A stretch of 64,000 nucleotides of DNA from Planctomycetota bacterium (GTDB lineage Bacteria > Planctomycetota > Planctomycetia > Pirellulales > UBA1268): contig QWOQ01000006.1 in the NCBI GenBank assembly GCA_003669585.1, positions 1 through 64,000 on the forward strand. Reading direction: 5' to 3'. The translations under genes were made by a program, and so were the position numbers. Position 1 is the first letter of the stretch. Every line of letters starts with the position of its first letter. The notes under the pieces were generated by a model. It did not search any database, was not told where the DNA came from, and saw only the letters and a list, made by a program, of their open reading frames with translations. Below are positions 55,164-63,599 of the stretch, one piece after another.

Positions 55164-56615
55164 ATGCATTGTGTCGCCCCATGGCTGTGCTGCATCGCGT
55201 CATTTGACGTGTTCAAGCGGAGTGCTGCGCGCAGGTGGGCGGAAAAATTGTTGAGTGCATTCGTGTGCGGCGCAGTGATGATCATGTTGATCTTGATGGT
55301 ACATGTTGCCGGGGCCGTCGAAGGAGAGCCGAGGCCCGGAATTGATCTCACCGGTTCGATTCTTCCGCTGGAAGTATTTGAAGGTCCGACGATTTCTCCT
55401 CTTCAAAATAGAAACTCTTTTGAGAAAAGTAAGGAAAATCAAGTTTTTGTTCCCGGTCGCGACGGACAGCAACTCTGGAAACAGACGCTCGAAACAGTCT
55501 CCAGTGACTGGCCGATCGCAGTCACAAGAGAGCCGGATTTTATTTCCTCTCCGCCTCTTGATGGTCTGATTGAATCGGCGTGGCTTGAGCCGCCGGGGCA
55601 ATCTGTCTGGCCACCGCAGCGACAGCGGATCCGCGTTCGCGTAGTACCAGCCATTGGCGGTGCTTGGATTGAAGCGGTGATGCAGACAGAGTCGCTCGGC
55701 GTTGCACCAGACGTCGAGATGGCTGGCATGTGGCAAGCCGAAGGCAAAAATTCAAACGGGGATCAAAATATCGCGACGCGATTAGCCGCACAAATGGCGC
55801 CGAGAAGCGAACCGGTCTACACACTACCGGCGATTGAAGGAGAAGAATTATTTACAGGCAATTCATCGCAGCTCCCCTGGGCCAGCAGTAAATATCCCAA
55901 GCTTTCGCATGCGGGACACAATGTGCTTCAGGACTATAAAAATTTCTATGGTTGTGAAAATCTCGTCTGCCTGACGGCGGCGTTTGGAGCAGGCGCTCTG
56001 ATGGCCAACACCGGGTTTGATACGACGATGCAGACTGCGTGGCAAACAAGCGTAACGCCAACAGGAGTAGGTACGTTCTTTTCCAATACAAAACCACTTG
56101 GCGAAGGCAAATACGCATTGCCAATTTTTGGATTGGCAACGGCAACAGGACTCTTGCTGGAAGGAAACTACGCGGGAGATATTGTCGGTGAATGGGGATC
56201 GAGGTCGCTGCGTATGTTTGTTGTAGGCGCTCCACCGGTATATCTCTTGCAGTTGGCGACCGGAGGATCTCGCCCGTTGGAGAGTTCGGCTGGCAGTAAA
56301 TGGAAGTCTTTTCAAGATGACAACGGTGTGAGCGGGCACGCCTTTGTTGGTGCAATTCCATTTCTCGCAGCAGCCGAAATGGTTGAAAATCCTTGGGCCA
56401 AAGGCACGCTTTACGTATGTTCTACGTTTGTCGGTTTTTCTCGGATGACCGATAACGCACACTATCCTTCGCAGGCTTTTTTGGGCTGGTATCTGGCGTG
56501 GTCAAGCGCTGTGGCGGTGAGCCGAACAGAAATGCACTTTGCAGGAATGCAGGTGCGCGTCGTACCAATTCCAATGGCTGGCACGAGTGGTCTGGGAATC
56601 GAAGCGACATGGTGA
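55164..56615 (+). CDS. Secreted/membrane PAP2-superfamily protein with altered motifs
   Basis: A 483-residue protein. An N-terminal hydrophobic stretch (about 31-50) ending in AGAVEG acts as signal or anchor. Residues 105-185 form a small beta-rich domain with ESAWLEPPGQSVWP and RIRVRVVPAIGGAWIEAVMQ, resembling a domain found in planctomycete secreted proteins. Residues 250-455 look like PAP2 phosphatase: RP at 370-371, SGH at 390-392 and SRMTDNAHYPSQ at 426-437. Compared with the consensus KX6RP-PSGH-SRX5HX3D, the Lys position is Q363 and the final Asp position is Q437; the two histidines and arginines remain. Activity is therefore uncertain. ATG 55164 is used; GTG 55209 is possible. Confidence 0.75.
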   Translation: MHCVAPWLCCIASFDVFKRSAARRWAEKLLSAFVCGAVMIMLILMVHVAGAVEGEPRPGIDLTGSILPLEVFEGPTISPLQNRNSFEKSKENQVFVPGRDGQQLWKQTLETVSSDWPIAVTREPDFISSPPLDGLIESAWLEPPGQSVWPPQRQRIRVRVVPAIGGAWIEAVMQTESLGVAPDVEMAGMWQAEGKNSNGDQNIATRLAAQMAPRSEPVYTLPAIEGEELFTGNSSQLPWASSKYPKLSHAGHNVLQDYKNFYGCENLVCLTAAFGAGALMANTGFDTTMQTAWQTSVTPTGVGTFFSNTKPLGEGKYALPIFGLATATGLLLEGNYAGDIVGEWGSRSLRMFVVGAPPVYLLQLATGGSRPLESSAGSKWKSFQDDNGVSGHAFVGAIPFLAAAEMVENPWAKGTLYVCSTFVGFSRMTDNAHYPSQAFLGWYLAWSSAVAVSRTEMHFAGMQVRVVPIPMAGTSGLGIEATW

Positions 56616-56653
56616 ACGGCTGAAGCTATTTAAAGTGATTCTAGGAGAGAGTT

Positions 56654-56977
56654 GTGATAAAGATTTTGCGAGAGATGCAAGATCGATGTCGAGTACAAAG
56701 CGTATTTGGATCGATCCTGGCAGCAGGAGTTTTATTTTCTCTTTCAGCCTCTCATGCAGTCGCCCAAAATGACTGGCAATTTCCAGACCCTTATTTTGGT
56801 GCTATCGAGTTTGGTGGAAATCATCCCCCCGCGACGCAGTCTTCTGCGCGACCGCCGCGGCGACGCTGGAGACAGCGTGGGTGGTTTGCACAAGAGCAAT
56901 TCTCGCCCAGCTCCTCGCCGGAAAAAAACCATAGTGTTCCACGAGTGCAAAACAAAAAAGAAACAACTTCGCGATGA
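56654..56977 (+). CDS. Small secreted protein of unknown function
   Basis: A 107-residue protein with a clear signal peptide (FGSILAAGVLFSLSASHAVA, cleavage likely before QNDW), then a short motif NDWQFPDPYFGAIEFGGNHP and a basic Arg/Ser-rich tail. The start is GTG 56654 with AGGAGA six bases upstream. It follows the PAP2-like gene by 38 bp and is probably cotranscribed. It is convergent with aroB, 37 bp away. No family recognised. Confidence 0.65.
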   Translation: MIKILREMQDRCRVQSVFGSILAAGVLFSLSASHAVAQNDWQFPDPYFGAIEFGGNHPPATQSSARPPRRRWRQRGWFAQEQFSPSSSPEKNHSVPRVQNKKETTSR

Positions 56978-57014
56978 ACAATGGCACGTGCTCCTTGTTC
57001 TGATGCGAGTGACG

Positions 57015-58154
57015 TTATCGCGAAGAGGCCGTCAAAACCTCTTTGACAATGTTGTGATCGATTGAGTCGACCAATCGCACTTTTCCGATGCATTCTGGAA
57101 GAACAAACCGCAAGCGGCCGGCAACAGACTTTTTGTCGCGAGCCATGATGTCGAGAAGAATGTCTGGATCAAATGCTGCCGAAGTAACAGGCAGATCAAA
57201 TGAAGTCAGTAGAAACTCTTGCCGTGAACAGATATCGGCATCAATCATGCCAAGTCGTTCTGCGAGCCTCGCTGCCATGACCATGCCGATCGAAACGGCC
57301 TCGCCATGGAGCAAGACGCCGTAGCCGCTAGCGGTCTCAATCGCATGAGCGAATGTGTGGCCGTAGTTGAGGATAACACGAAGCCCTGTTTCCTCTCGTT
57401 CGTCCTGTTCGACAACGTGCACTTTAAGCCGGCAACATGTAGAGACAATGTGTTCCACCGCGTCTGGGTCGCGCAGGCGTATTTTGTTGCAGTGGCTTTC
57501 CAGCCAAGAAAAAAAGGTCGGGTCGAGAATCATTCCGTACTTCACCACTTCGGCAAGACCACTTCCATATTCGCGAGACGGCAACGTATCGAGCGCGTGA
57601 ATATCGACGATCACTCCCGAAGGTTGCCAGAATGCTCCGACAAGGTTTTTGCCGCACGGAAGATTGATGCCGGTTTTGCCACCAACCGCACTGTCGACTT
57701 GCGCCACGAGTGTGGTTGGCACCTGCCATACCGTCAGCCCGCGAGAAAATGTCGCCGCAACAAATCCGGCAAGATCTCCGACAACTCCTCCTCCCACGGC
57801 AATGATCGCTGTGCGTCGATCGACGTTCAGAGAGGCAAGAGCAATCCAGAGTTGCTCAGCCTGTTGGATTGATTTTGATTGTTCTCCCGAAGGCACTCGT
57901 ATCACAGAGGTTTCAACGCCCGCATCCAAGAACGATTTTTCACACGTGAGACTGTGCGAGAGAGCAACTGCTTCATCGGCAATGATCACAACCCGCGAAA
58001 TATTTCGCGAAGCGATTTCCGAACCGATCGTGCGGAGAATACCCCTGCCAATCTGAATCGAATAATTTCGTTCGTGAGACGATCGTGCAAAATTCAAAGG
58101 GATCGAACATCCCTGCGGCACATCGCCAAAATCATTGGGGTTAGAGCGAGGCAT
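57015..58154 (-). CDS. aroB: 3-dehydroquinate synthase
   Basis: Second enzyme of the shikimate pathway, NAD- and metal-dependent. The 379-residue protein shows VPSGEQSKS, the NAD-binding AVGGGVVGDLAGFVAATFSRG core, the active-site PTTLVAQVDSAVGGKTGIN, the metal-binding EVVKYGMI, LNYGHTFAHAIE and LHGEAVSIGM segments, and the C-terminal ARDKKSVAGRLRFVLP. All catalytic landmarks are intact. ATG 58154 starts a 30-residue leader before the conserved part, slightly longer than usual. A conserved-looking 75-aa gene lies 33 bp upstream on the same strand; aroK and aroC are not in the window. Confidence 0.96.
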   Translation of the reverse strand: MPRSNPNDFGDVPQGCSIPLNFARSSHERNYSIQIGRGILRTIGSEIASRNISRVVIIADEAVALSHSLTCEKSFLDAGVETSVIRVPSGEQSKSIQQAEQLWIALASLNVDRRTAIIAVGGGVVGDLAGFVAATFSRGLTVWQVPTTLVAQVDSAVGGKTGINLPCGKNLVGAFWQPSGVIVDIHALDTLPSREYGSGLAEVVKYGMILDPTFFSWLESHCNKIRLRDPDAVEHIVSTCCRLKVHVVEQDEREETGLRVILNYGHTFAHAIETASGYGVLLHGEAVSIGMVMAARLAERLGMIDADICSRQEFLLTSFDLPVTSAAFDPDILLDIMARDKKSVAGRLRFVLPECIGKVRLVDSIDHNIVKEVLTASSR

Positions 58155-58187
58155 ATCAGTAACGGCAAAATACTTATAGAAGGAGGG

Positions 58188-58415
58188 CTAGTGGGCTGAG
58201 AGTCGCTGGAGATCGGCTGCGGTCACCGTGATTTGTCTTGCAAAACCGGTGTGCTGGCGAACATAGTCAAGAAAGGCGACCTGCTCGGGGTTTGCGTGAA
58301 GTATCGCTTCCATTCGAGATCGATCTTCTCGCGACCAGTCATCAAATTCATCCGACCAAATCGTGTGATTCTCGACAACGAGTGCCTCACGGTATGAATC
58401 AAACTTGTTGGACAT
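58188..58415 (-). CDS. 75-aa protein in tandem with aroB
   Basis: Small acidic cytoplasmic protein without signal or membrane segment. Residues such as WSREDRSRMEAILHANPEQV and FLDYVRQHTGFARQITVTAA look like a compact helical unit followed by a short basic-hydrophobic stretch. ATG 58415 has a weak GGGAA about 8 bases upstream; the stop lies 33 bp before aroB. I recall similar small proteins next to aroB in planctomycetes, but this is memory and not checked. Function unknown. Confidence 0.7.
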   Translation of the reverse strand: MSNKFDSYREALVVENHTIWSDEFDDWSREDRSRMEAILHANPEQVAFLDYVRQHTGFARQITVTAADLQRLSAH

Positions 58416-58684
58416 GTCATCAGTTCCCAGAGTGAGACCCTTCGTTTCTTACAAATAAATAGTTGGGGAAGTATCGTACTCTCCGTCATTGGCATTCGTG
58501 CCGATCTTCGAGATACACCTTGTCGGCTCTGTAGTATAGGATCGCGCGTGCCGGCATTCATCGACCCCTTGAAAACTCGGCCCATTCAGAGAACAGATGC
58601 AAGAATTATGGAACCCTCGAAGGTTTTTTGAAATCATCGACAGTGGATCCCTTGGTAACGATTGAGAGAGAAGGCACAGAAAGG

Positions 58685-59317
58685 ATGCGCACCGCGACCG
58701 TCAACAAAAACATGTCCGACGGAAAACCTTTGAATCCAAAGGCATTGGGGCGTATGGCGACACGAGGCGTGTTCGTCGTCATTGGATTGCTTCTGCTCGG
58801 ACTGATCGCTGCATCATCGGCGATCCTGTTTCAACGAAACCAAACAAGGCGATGCCTGGAATTTTTTGGAATTTCTGCCGCACATCAAATAAATCACTCA
58901 CTCCATGTTGAGTTGTGGCAACTGAATCCCAACCGACAATCGAGTGAACTGATCGAACAAAATCCCCTTCGTATTCTGGACATCTCAAAGGCAAGAGGGC
59001 TTGTGCACCTTCGGCGAGGATTGGTTGAAGATGCCAACTACGACTGGTCGATTGTGGATGAAAAAAACGCCACCGACGAGCATTCGACATGGGCGACATG
59101 GCCGACATGCCCGACATGGGAATGGGCCATCGTTTTTTCTAGCGTTTCCACACATGGAACAACGAATGATGGGGCAACAGTTCTTGTGCTGGATCTCACG
59201 CATGCTTCCGGGAGTCTTGCCGTGGTGGGGCGGCCTGGACGAATTGGTTTGGGTTGGTTGCGCAGCGGTCTTGCCACATGGATTCAAGACACGGCGAATG
59301 CACCCCCTGTGCCATAA
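58685..59317 (+). CDS. Membrane-anchored protein of unknown function
   Basis: A 210-residue protein: a basic N-terminus, one helix (FVVIGLLLLGLIAASSAILF) and an extracytoplasmic domain beginning RRCLEFFGISAAHQINHSLHVELW, with a middle motif LDISKARGLVHLRRGLVEDA and an end VLVLDLTHASGSLAVVG. The style matches a planctomycete family I cannot name. Residues 135-147 (TWATWPTCPTWEW) come from a 9-bp tandem repeat that interrupts the domain. The frame opens at a TTG at 58628; ATG 58685 has AGAAGG about ten bases upstream and is preferred. It precedes the parA-like gene on the same strand with a 250-bp gap. Confidence 0.65.
   Translation: MRTATVNKNMSDGKPLNPKALGRMATRGVFVVIGLLLLGLIAASSAILFQRNQTRRCLEFFGISAAHQINHSLHVELWQLNPNRQSSELIEQNPLRILDISKARGLVHLRRGLVEDANYDWSIVDEKNATDEHSTWATWPTCPTWEWAIVFSSVSTHGTTNDGATVLVLDLTHASGSLAVVGRPGRIGLGWLRSGLATWIQDTANAPPVP
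59086..59121 (+). repeat. Four 9-bp tandem repeats inside a coding region
   Basis: Units GACATGGGC, GACATGGCC, GACATGCCC and GACATGGGA lie head to tail. Being nine bases long they keep the frame and encode the Trp/Thr/Pro run of the host protein. Confidence 0.9.
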
Positions 59318-59567
59318 AATGGAGGAATGATTCCAGCCGTAGTTTCTCTGGAAAAGCAAATAAAAAGGATGAATTCGATACAAAGACGCCTTTTGTGAGG
59401 CTTAAAAGAGGTCTAGGGAGACAAGGCCGTCAACACTACGATCTCGTGTTGAGAAGAACGCTTCCACCCGGCATCGATCTTCCTACAGGCCATGACGGGA
59501 TGACGGGATCAAGAGTCACAGAAATTTTCTCGGGCGGGATATTCGCTCTTTTCGAGGGCAGTCTCCG

Positions 59568-60416
59568 ATGCGATCGATAGCCGTAGCAAATCAAAAAGGT
59601 GGAGTTGGAAAGACTACAACCAGTGTGAATCTGGCCGTGGGACTTTCGCGTGCCGGACAACGAGTGTGTCTGGTTGATCTCGATCCGCAGTCCCATACGA
59701 CGCTTCACCTTGGCATTGCACCTGGGTCCCATCCGGTTTCAGGATATGACGTTCTCGTTTTTGATGCTCCGCTGGCCGAAGCATGTGTCGATGTTTCGGA
59801 AAATCTTTCCGTTATCGTATCGCACATCGATCTGTCTGCAGTGGATGTCACTCTTGCCGGTCGAAACGGAAGAGAAAGAATTCTTCGGGAAAAAATTGAA
59901 GCCGATTCCCGGTGTGCGGGAACCAGCGATACCGATCGACCATTTGATTACATGGTGATTGATTGCCCGCCATCACTTGGACTTTTGTCGCTCAACGCGA
60001 TGGCGGCCGTTGATGAAGTGCTGCTACCACTTCAACCGCATTTTCTTGCGCTTCATGGATTGAGCAAGTTGCTCGAAACGATTGAGCTTATTTCGGAACA
60101 GATCAACCCTCGACTCAGTCTGCTCGGGGTTGTCCTTTGCATGTTTGAATCGGGTACGCGGCTCGCCACTGAAGTTGGACGAGATGTTCAGTCGTTCTTT
60201 GAAGCAGGGGAATCCCGTCATTCATCCTGGAGTGAAGCCAGACTTTTCGAATCGAGAATTCGACGCAATATCAGGCTGGCAGAGGCTCCAAGTTTTGGGC
60301 AATCGATTTTCGAGTATGCACCCGATTCACATGGAGCAAGCGACTACGAAAGCCTTGCAAAAGAGGTTCTCTCCTCTGCGGTTGTGTCGCAAAAACATTT
60401 GCGACATGTTGCTTGA
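59568..60416 (+). CDS. parA: ParA/Soj-family ATPase
   Basis: A 282-residue deviant-Walker ATPase. It starts RSIAVANQKGGVGKTTTSVN (Walker A with signature Lys10 and Lys15), then CLVDLDPQSHTT (A'), DYMVIDCPPSLGLLSLNAM (Walker B) and a C-terminal RIRRNIRLAEAPSFGQSIFEY, typical of chromosomal Soj/ParA. About 30 residues (HIDLSAVDVTLAGRNGRERI and following) between the motifs are of usual size. ATG 59568 has GAGGG about ten bases upstream. ParA normally acts with ParB and parS in chromosome segregation; no parB, gidB or mnmG is present within the window, so it may be an orphan positioning ATPase or be separated from parB in this genome. Confidence 0.92.
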   Translation: MRSIAVANQKGGVGKTTTSVNLAVGLSRAGQRVCLVDLDPQSHTTLHLGIAPGSHPVSGYDVLVFDAPLAEACVDVSENLSVIVSHIDLSAVDVTLAGRNGRERILREKIEADSRCAGTSDTDRPFDYMVIDCPPSLGLLSLNAMAAVDEVLLPLQPHFLALHGLSKLLETIELISEQINPRLSLLGVVLCMFESGTRLATEVGRDVQSFFEAGESRHSSWSEARLFESRIRRNIRLAEAPSFGQSIFEYAPDSHGASDYESLAKEVLSSAVVSQKHLRHVA

Positions 60417-61268
60417 TTGTTTCAACAGCAACATCGCCCTTTTTTGAAAAGGGTTTCGGAAATCTTTCAGGCGACCTGACCTCGCTGGGAGAGTTTCGCG
60501 TGTGTGAAAATTCCGCCGGAGCGAAGTGTTCGCACCAGTGTCGTATCAAGTGAATGCGAGAGCGATTGTGGCGAAGAAGAAAGATGCAAGTTTTCAGTGC
60601 CAATGGCGGAAGCAGAAAGTTCCGGAACCCACCAATAAGTTGGTGATGAAACGTCCATACCGATAAGAATGCCCGTTGCGTCAAATGCATCCGAATCGGA
60701 AAATTCCATGCGATCAAGCGACAACTGCGACGTTGCCGAGAGATTCTCAGAACGTCTCGGTTGGATCGTGTTGTGCGGAAACTGCAAAGGATTGAAAAAA
60801 ATCACTCGGAAGCCCTCTCAAAACCCGGAACACCAAAGCCGGCAAGAGTGTCTTTCGGACGCTCTCTAGGCTGTAGACCAGTTTTCATCGAATTTTACGA
60901 TTCCGTAAAAAGGGTAGTCTGCGTTGTTTCTGAGTTCAAGAATTTCAGAAAAATAGTCTTAAAATATAAAAATCGACTGTTTTTTAAGACTTTGTCGAGT
61001 TTTGAACGTCTCGCGATACTGTCAATTTTTGGTTTTGCCTGTTTAGAGTGGCAAAAATCTGACCTGAAATCTGAAATTCTGGCTCTCTTCATTGCTCCGC
61101 AGTCCCTTGGAGCCTTCTTCAGGCCGAGGCACACTCTGTTGCTGAGGTCGGTTGGGAATACTTGGAAGAGTTCCATTGGCGACTCAGGGGCCTTGGTGTC
61201 ATCATCATTTTGAGAGTGCCGCTCGCGAGAGCCATTCAAAACAAGTTTATGCGAGGAGTGATCGGGAT
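60417..61268. other. Long stretch with no clear gene
   Basis: About 850 bp between parA and the secreted-protein gene. It contains one weak minus-strand reading frame (60467-60709, listed separately) and a notably A/T-rich part around 60895-61070. No RNA gene, terminator with a clear T tract or repeat array could be supported. The promoter of the following gene should lie in its right half. Confidence 0.5.
60467..60709 (-). CDS. Possible 80-aa protein (weak)
   Basis: Minus-strand frame starting at ATG 60709: residues EFSDSDAFDATGILIGMDVS and PTYWWVPELSASAIGT look protein-like, and the remainder is Ser/Thr/Leu-rich. No ribosome site, no recognised family, no obvious partner. It is listed because it lies in an otherwise empty stretch and its composition is not the mirror of any plus-strand gene. 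It may be spurious. Confidence 0.28.
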   Translation of the reverse strand: MEFSDSDAFDATGILIGMDVSSPTYWWVPELSASAIGTENLHLSSSPQSLSHSLDTTLVRTLRSGGIFTHAKLSQRGQVA

Positions 61269-62951
61269 ATGACCGGCAGAAGTTTTATTTGGTGGAGCGT
61301 ACTTGTTGGGATCAGCCTGTTTTGTGCACAGGGTTTCGACATTGTTCGTTCAGAGGATTCTCCTCGACAGACGTCGGCGCGGGCCGGTTTTCGAAATCTC
61401 GCACCTGGTGTCTTGACGATCATTCCGCCAGATGCTTCGGCCGATGACATTGTGCTGCGGAAAACAATTCCTGAAATTACAAAGGTCGCAAAACAGTGGG
61501 ATCCAAAGCTCGCCGCCAAAGAAACGACGCTTTTTTCCAGGGCCAATGAGTATCAGTTCAACCGCAATGTGTGGTGCCTTGAGTTTGCGTTCAAGCCACC
61601 GCGAATGATGAATGTCGATGTGCCCGTTGCGGGTTTGAAGATGGAGCAAAAAAAAATCTGGTATCTCGTCTATCGGGTTCGCAACACCGGCGGAAGGATG
61701 ATGCAGGAGAACAAAGACACAGGTCAGCGAACAACAAAAGTCTTCGACACCCCGGTCCAATTCTTTCCTCAGTTTGTGCTTGAAACCAACGAAGGAATTT
61801 CTGAGTCCGACGGCACAATTGCGTACCGAGCGTATCTTGATCGATTGGTTCCCACCGCGATGAAGGCCATTCAACAACGAGAGGATCCAAACAGGCCGCT
61901 GCTAGACAGTGTGCAAATGTCGATCGGAGAGATCGAGACTGATACAGAACGCTGGGGCGTGGCCATCTGGGAGGATATCGACCCGCGAATTGATTTTTTT
62001 ACGATCTTTGTTCGCGGACTGACGAACTCGATGCGTTGGAGAAGTCGAGAGGATAATAAAAACGATAACAATAATCCGGCCGAAAATGAAAACGAATATT
62101 CCTTAGAGAGTCTTCGGTTGGATTTCTGGCGTCCCGGTGATGATCTTGATGAGTCTGATGAGGAAATAAACGTTGGGCAAAAAGGACTTTTTGAAAGACT
62201 GACATGCGGTGCGAGGCTTGTAGCTGCTGCAAGTCGAGTGAACGACACGAAGTCACTTCCGGCCGAAGGCTTTGCAGAACTGGGGCTCGACTGGAAAAAA
62301 CTGCTCGATCCTGCGGTAGATCCAGATGTCCTTCGGGAAGGCATTTCACCGAGTCTCAAGCCGCTGGCAACGATCTTGTCAAAGATCAATGCAATGAAAA
62401 GTCCAGCGGATCGAGGTGAGGCGGTTCGGAAAATATTTGGTGATTTTGGAGATCGTTCGATCGAGTCGCTCGCGTCCTCGATCGCCAAGCCGGAAGAGAA
62501 CGAAAGGGCCGGCCAGCGAAGCGATGCTTTCAAAAAGCTAGGACTTGACGAGCAAAAAATCCAAAAGAATCCGCTTGAGGGTGTCATTGAGGTCATCAAC
62601 AAACTTGATGCAATCGCCAAGCGAGTGGAAAGATATGAAATGAAACAGTCCGTCTTCGGTCAGGATGCTCGTTCGCTCGATACATTGCTGCGCGACTTTC
62701 GAAGTGGTAGGACCGTAGCAGTGCTTGATGACCTTGAAGTCGATACGAGAAGGCTCAGGACCGTATTCTCAGGAGAGGCGATTGAAGCAGTTCGATCAGA
62801 ACTCGACCGCTTGCCCGACGACGCTGCCAGGCAGCGTCATATCCAAGGACTTTTCGGAGCAGAAGGCCCCCAACTCTATACAGGGGCAACAGGTGTTCGA
62901 GAGGGCATTGACCACGAATGGGTTTTCCGATACGAAACTGCTGGACAGTAG
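61269..62951 (+). CDS. Large secreted protein of unknown function
   Basis: A 560-residue protein with an N-terminal signal (SFIWWSVLVGISLFCAQGF). The next 230 residues form a mixed domain with DDIVLRKTIPEITKVAKQWD, VWCLEFAFKPPRMMNVDVPV, KKIWYLVYRVRNTGGRM and GVAIWEDIDPRIDFFTIFVR, a pattern I associate with planctomycete secreted proteins but cannot name. Residues about 280-560 are charged and helical, with short Asn/Asp/Glu-rich linkers (REDNKNDNNNPAENENEY). ATG 61269 has GAGGAG ten bases upstream; the frame opening at 61152 is rejected. It precedes rpmA by 86 bp on the same strand. Function unknown. Confidence 0.8.
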   Translation: MTGRSFIWWSVLVGISLFCAQGFDIVRSEDSPRQTSARAGFRNLAPGVLTIIPPDASADDIVLRKTIPEITKVAKQWDPKLAAKETTLFSRANEYQFNRNVWCLEFAFKPPRMMNVDVPVAGLKMEQKKIWYLVYRVRNTGGRMMQENKDTGQRTTKVFDTPVQFFPQFVLETNEGISESDGTIAYRAYLDRLVPTAMKAIQQREDPNRPLLDSVQMSIGEIETDTERWGVAIWEDIDPRIDFFTIFVRGLTNSMRWRSREDNKNDNNNPAENENEYSLESLRLDFWRPGDDLDESDEEINVGQKGLFERLTCGARLVAAASRVNDTKSLPAEGFAELGLDWKKLLDPAVDPDVLREGISPSLKPLATILSKINAMKSPADRGEAVRKIFGDFGDRSIESLASSIAKPEENERAGQRSDAFKKLGLDEQKIQKNPLEGVIEVINKLDAIAKRVERYEMKQSVFGQDARSLDTLLRDFRSGRTVAVLDDLEVDTRRLRTVFSGEAIEAVRSELDRLPDDAARQRHIQGLFGAEGPQLYTGATGVREGIDHEWVFRYETAGQ

Positions 62952-63037
62952 AGTGAATACCACCGTGTAACCGCAGCAATCGTATGTGGGGTGAGCACCG
63001 GTTTTGAGTGAGTGTGGATAGCAGAGGAGTTTGTTTT

Positions 63038-63334
63038 ATGGCACATAAAAAAGGTCAGGGCTCAAGCCGAAATGGTCGGGACTCAAATGCCCAGCGGCGT
63101 GGAGTCAAGAAGTTCGGTGGCGAAAAAGTGATTGCCGGAAACATTCTCATTCGACAGGTAGGAACGAAGTTTCATCCCGGTCGCAATGTTGGCATGGGTT
63201 CTGATTACACACTGTTTGCCCTGATAGACGGAGTCGTGGGATTCGATCGTGAAGGTCGTCGGATCAACGTTCTCTTGCCAGAAGCAGTGCCCGCCAAAGT
63301 TTCATCAGTTCGTAAGGCGGTCTCAAAGACATAA
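63038..63334 (+). CDS. rpmA: 50S ribosomal protein L27
   Basis: Component of the large ribosomal subunit near the peptidyl-transferase centre. The 98-residue protein begins [20 protein letters not shown] and continues [40 protein letters not shown] and [10 protein letters not shown], all standard. There is no N-terminal cleavage motif as found in Firmicutes. ATG 63038 has AGAGGAG eight bases upstream. It is not preceded by rplU nor followed by obg, its usual partners. Confidence 0.97.
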   Translation: MAHKKGQGSSRNGRDSNAQRRGVKKFGGEKVIAGNILIRQVGTKFHPGRNVGMGSDYTLFALIDGVVGFDREGRRINVLLPEAVPAKVSSVRKAVSKT

Positions 63335-63415
63335 TCTCTGTTTGCGTCTTTTGCGCACAGTTTCTTTGAAACGTAAAAGTCAGGCGGCTTTCTCTGCGCG
63401 ATGCAAAACGGCTTT

Positions 63416-63447
63416 GAACGAGTCTGATCAAAAAATCTCGTTCTTTT
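63416..63447 (+). terminator. Possible rho-independent terminator after rpmA
   Basis: Stem GAACGAG (63416-63422) with CTCGTTC (63437-63443), a 14-base loop containing AAAAAA, then TTTT. The stem is short and the loop large, so efficiency is doubtful. Position, 80 bp after the rpmA stop, fits. Confidence 0.4.
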
Positions 63448-63599
63448 AGTTTCGCGAATAATTTTCCGTATCGCGCTGGCCTCCGTATTGATCCCGGAGA
63501 TAGTCTTGTCTCATGGTTCGCCGACTGGAATGACATATCGCAGCGACGAAACAGTTCATCGCCGAAAATAGTGAGAGGCACGCTTTTAAAAGGGAAATC

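Noticed and set aside
58449-58637. 62-aa minus-strand frame upstream of the 75-aa gene
   Set aside because: No ribosome site, no protein-like pattern; most likely promoter region.
59001-59330. Frame encoding an RHGRHGRHARHG repeat
   Set aside because: It is the shifted reading of the 9-bp repeat inside the membrane-protein gene; no start site or domain supports it.
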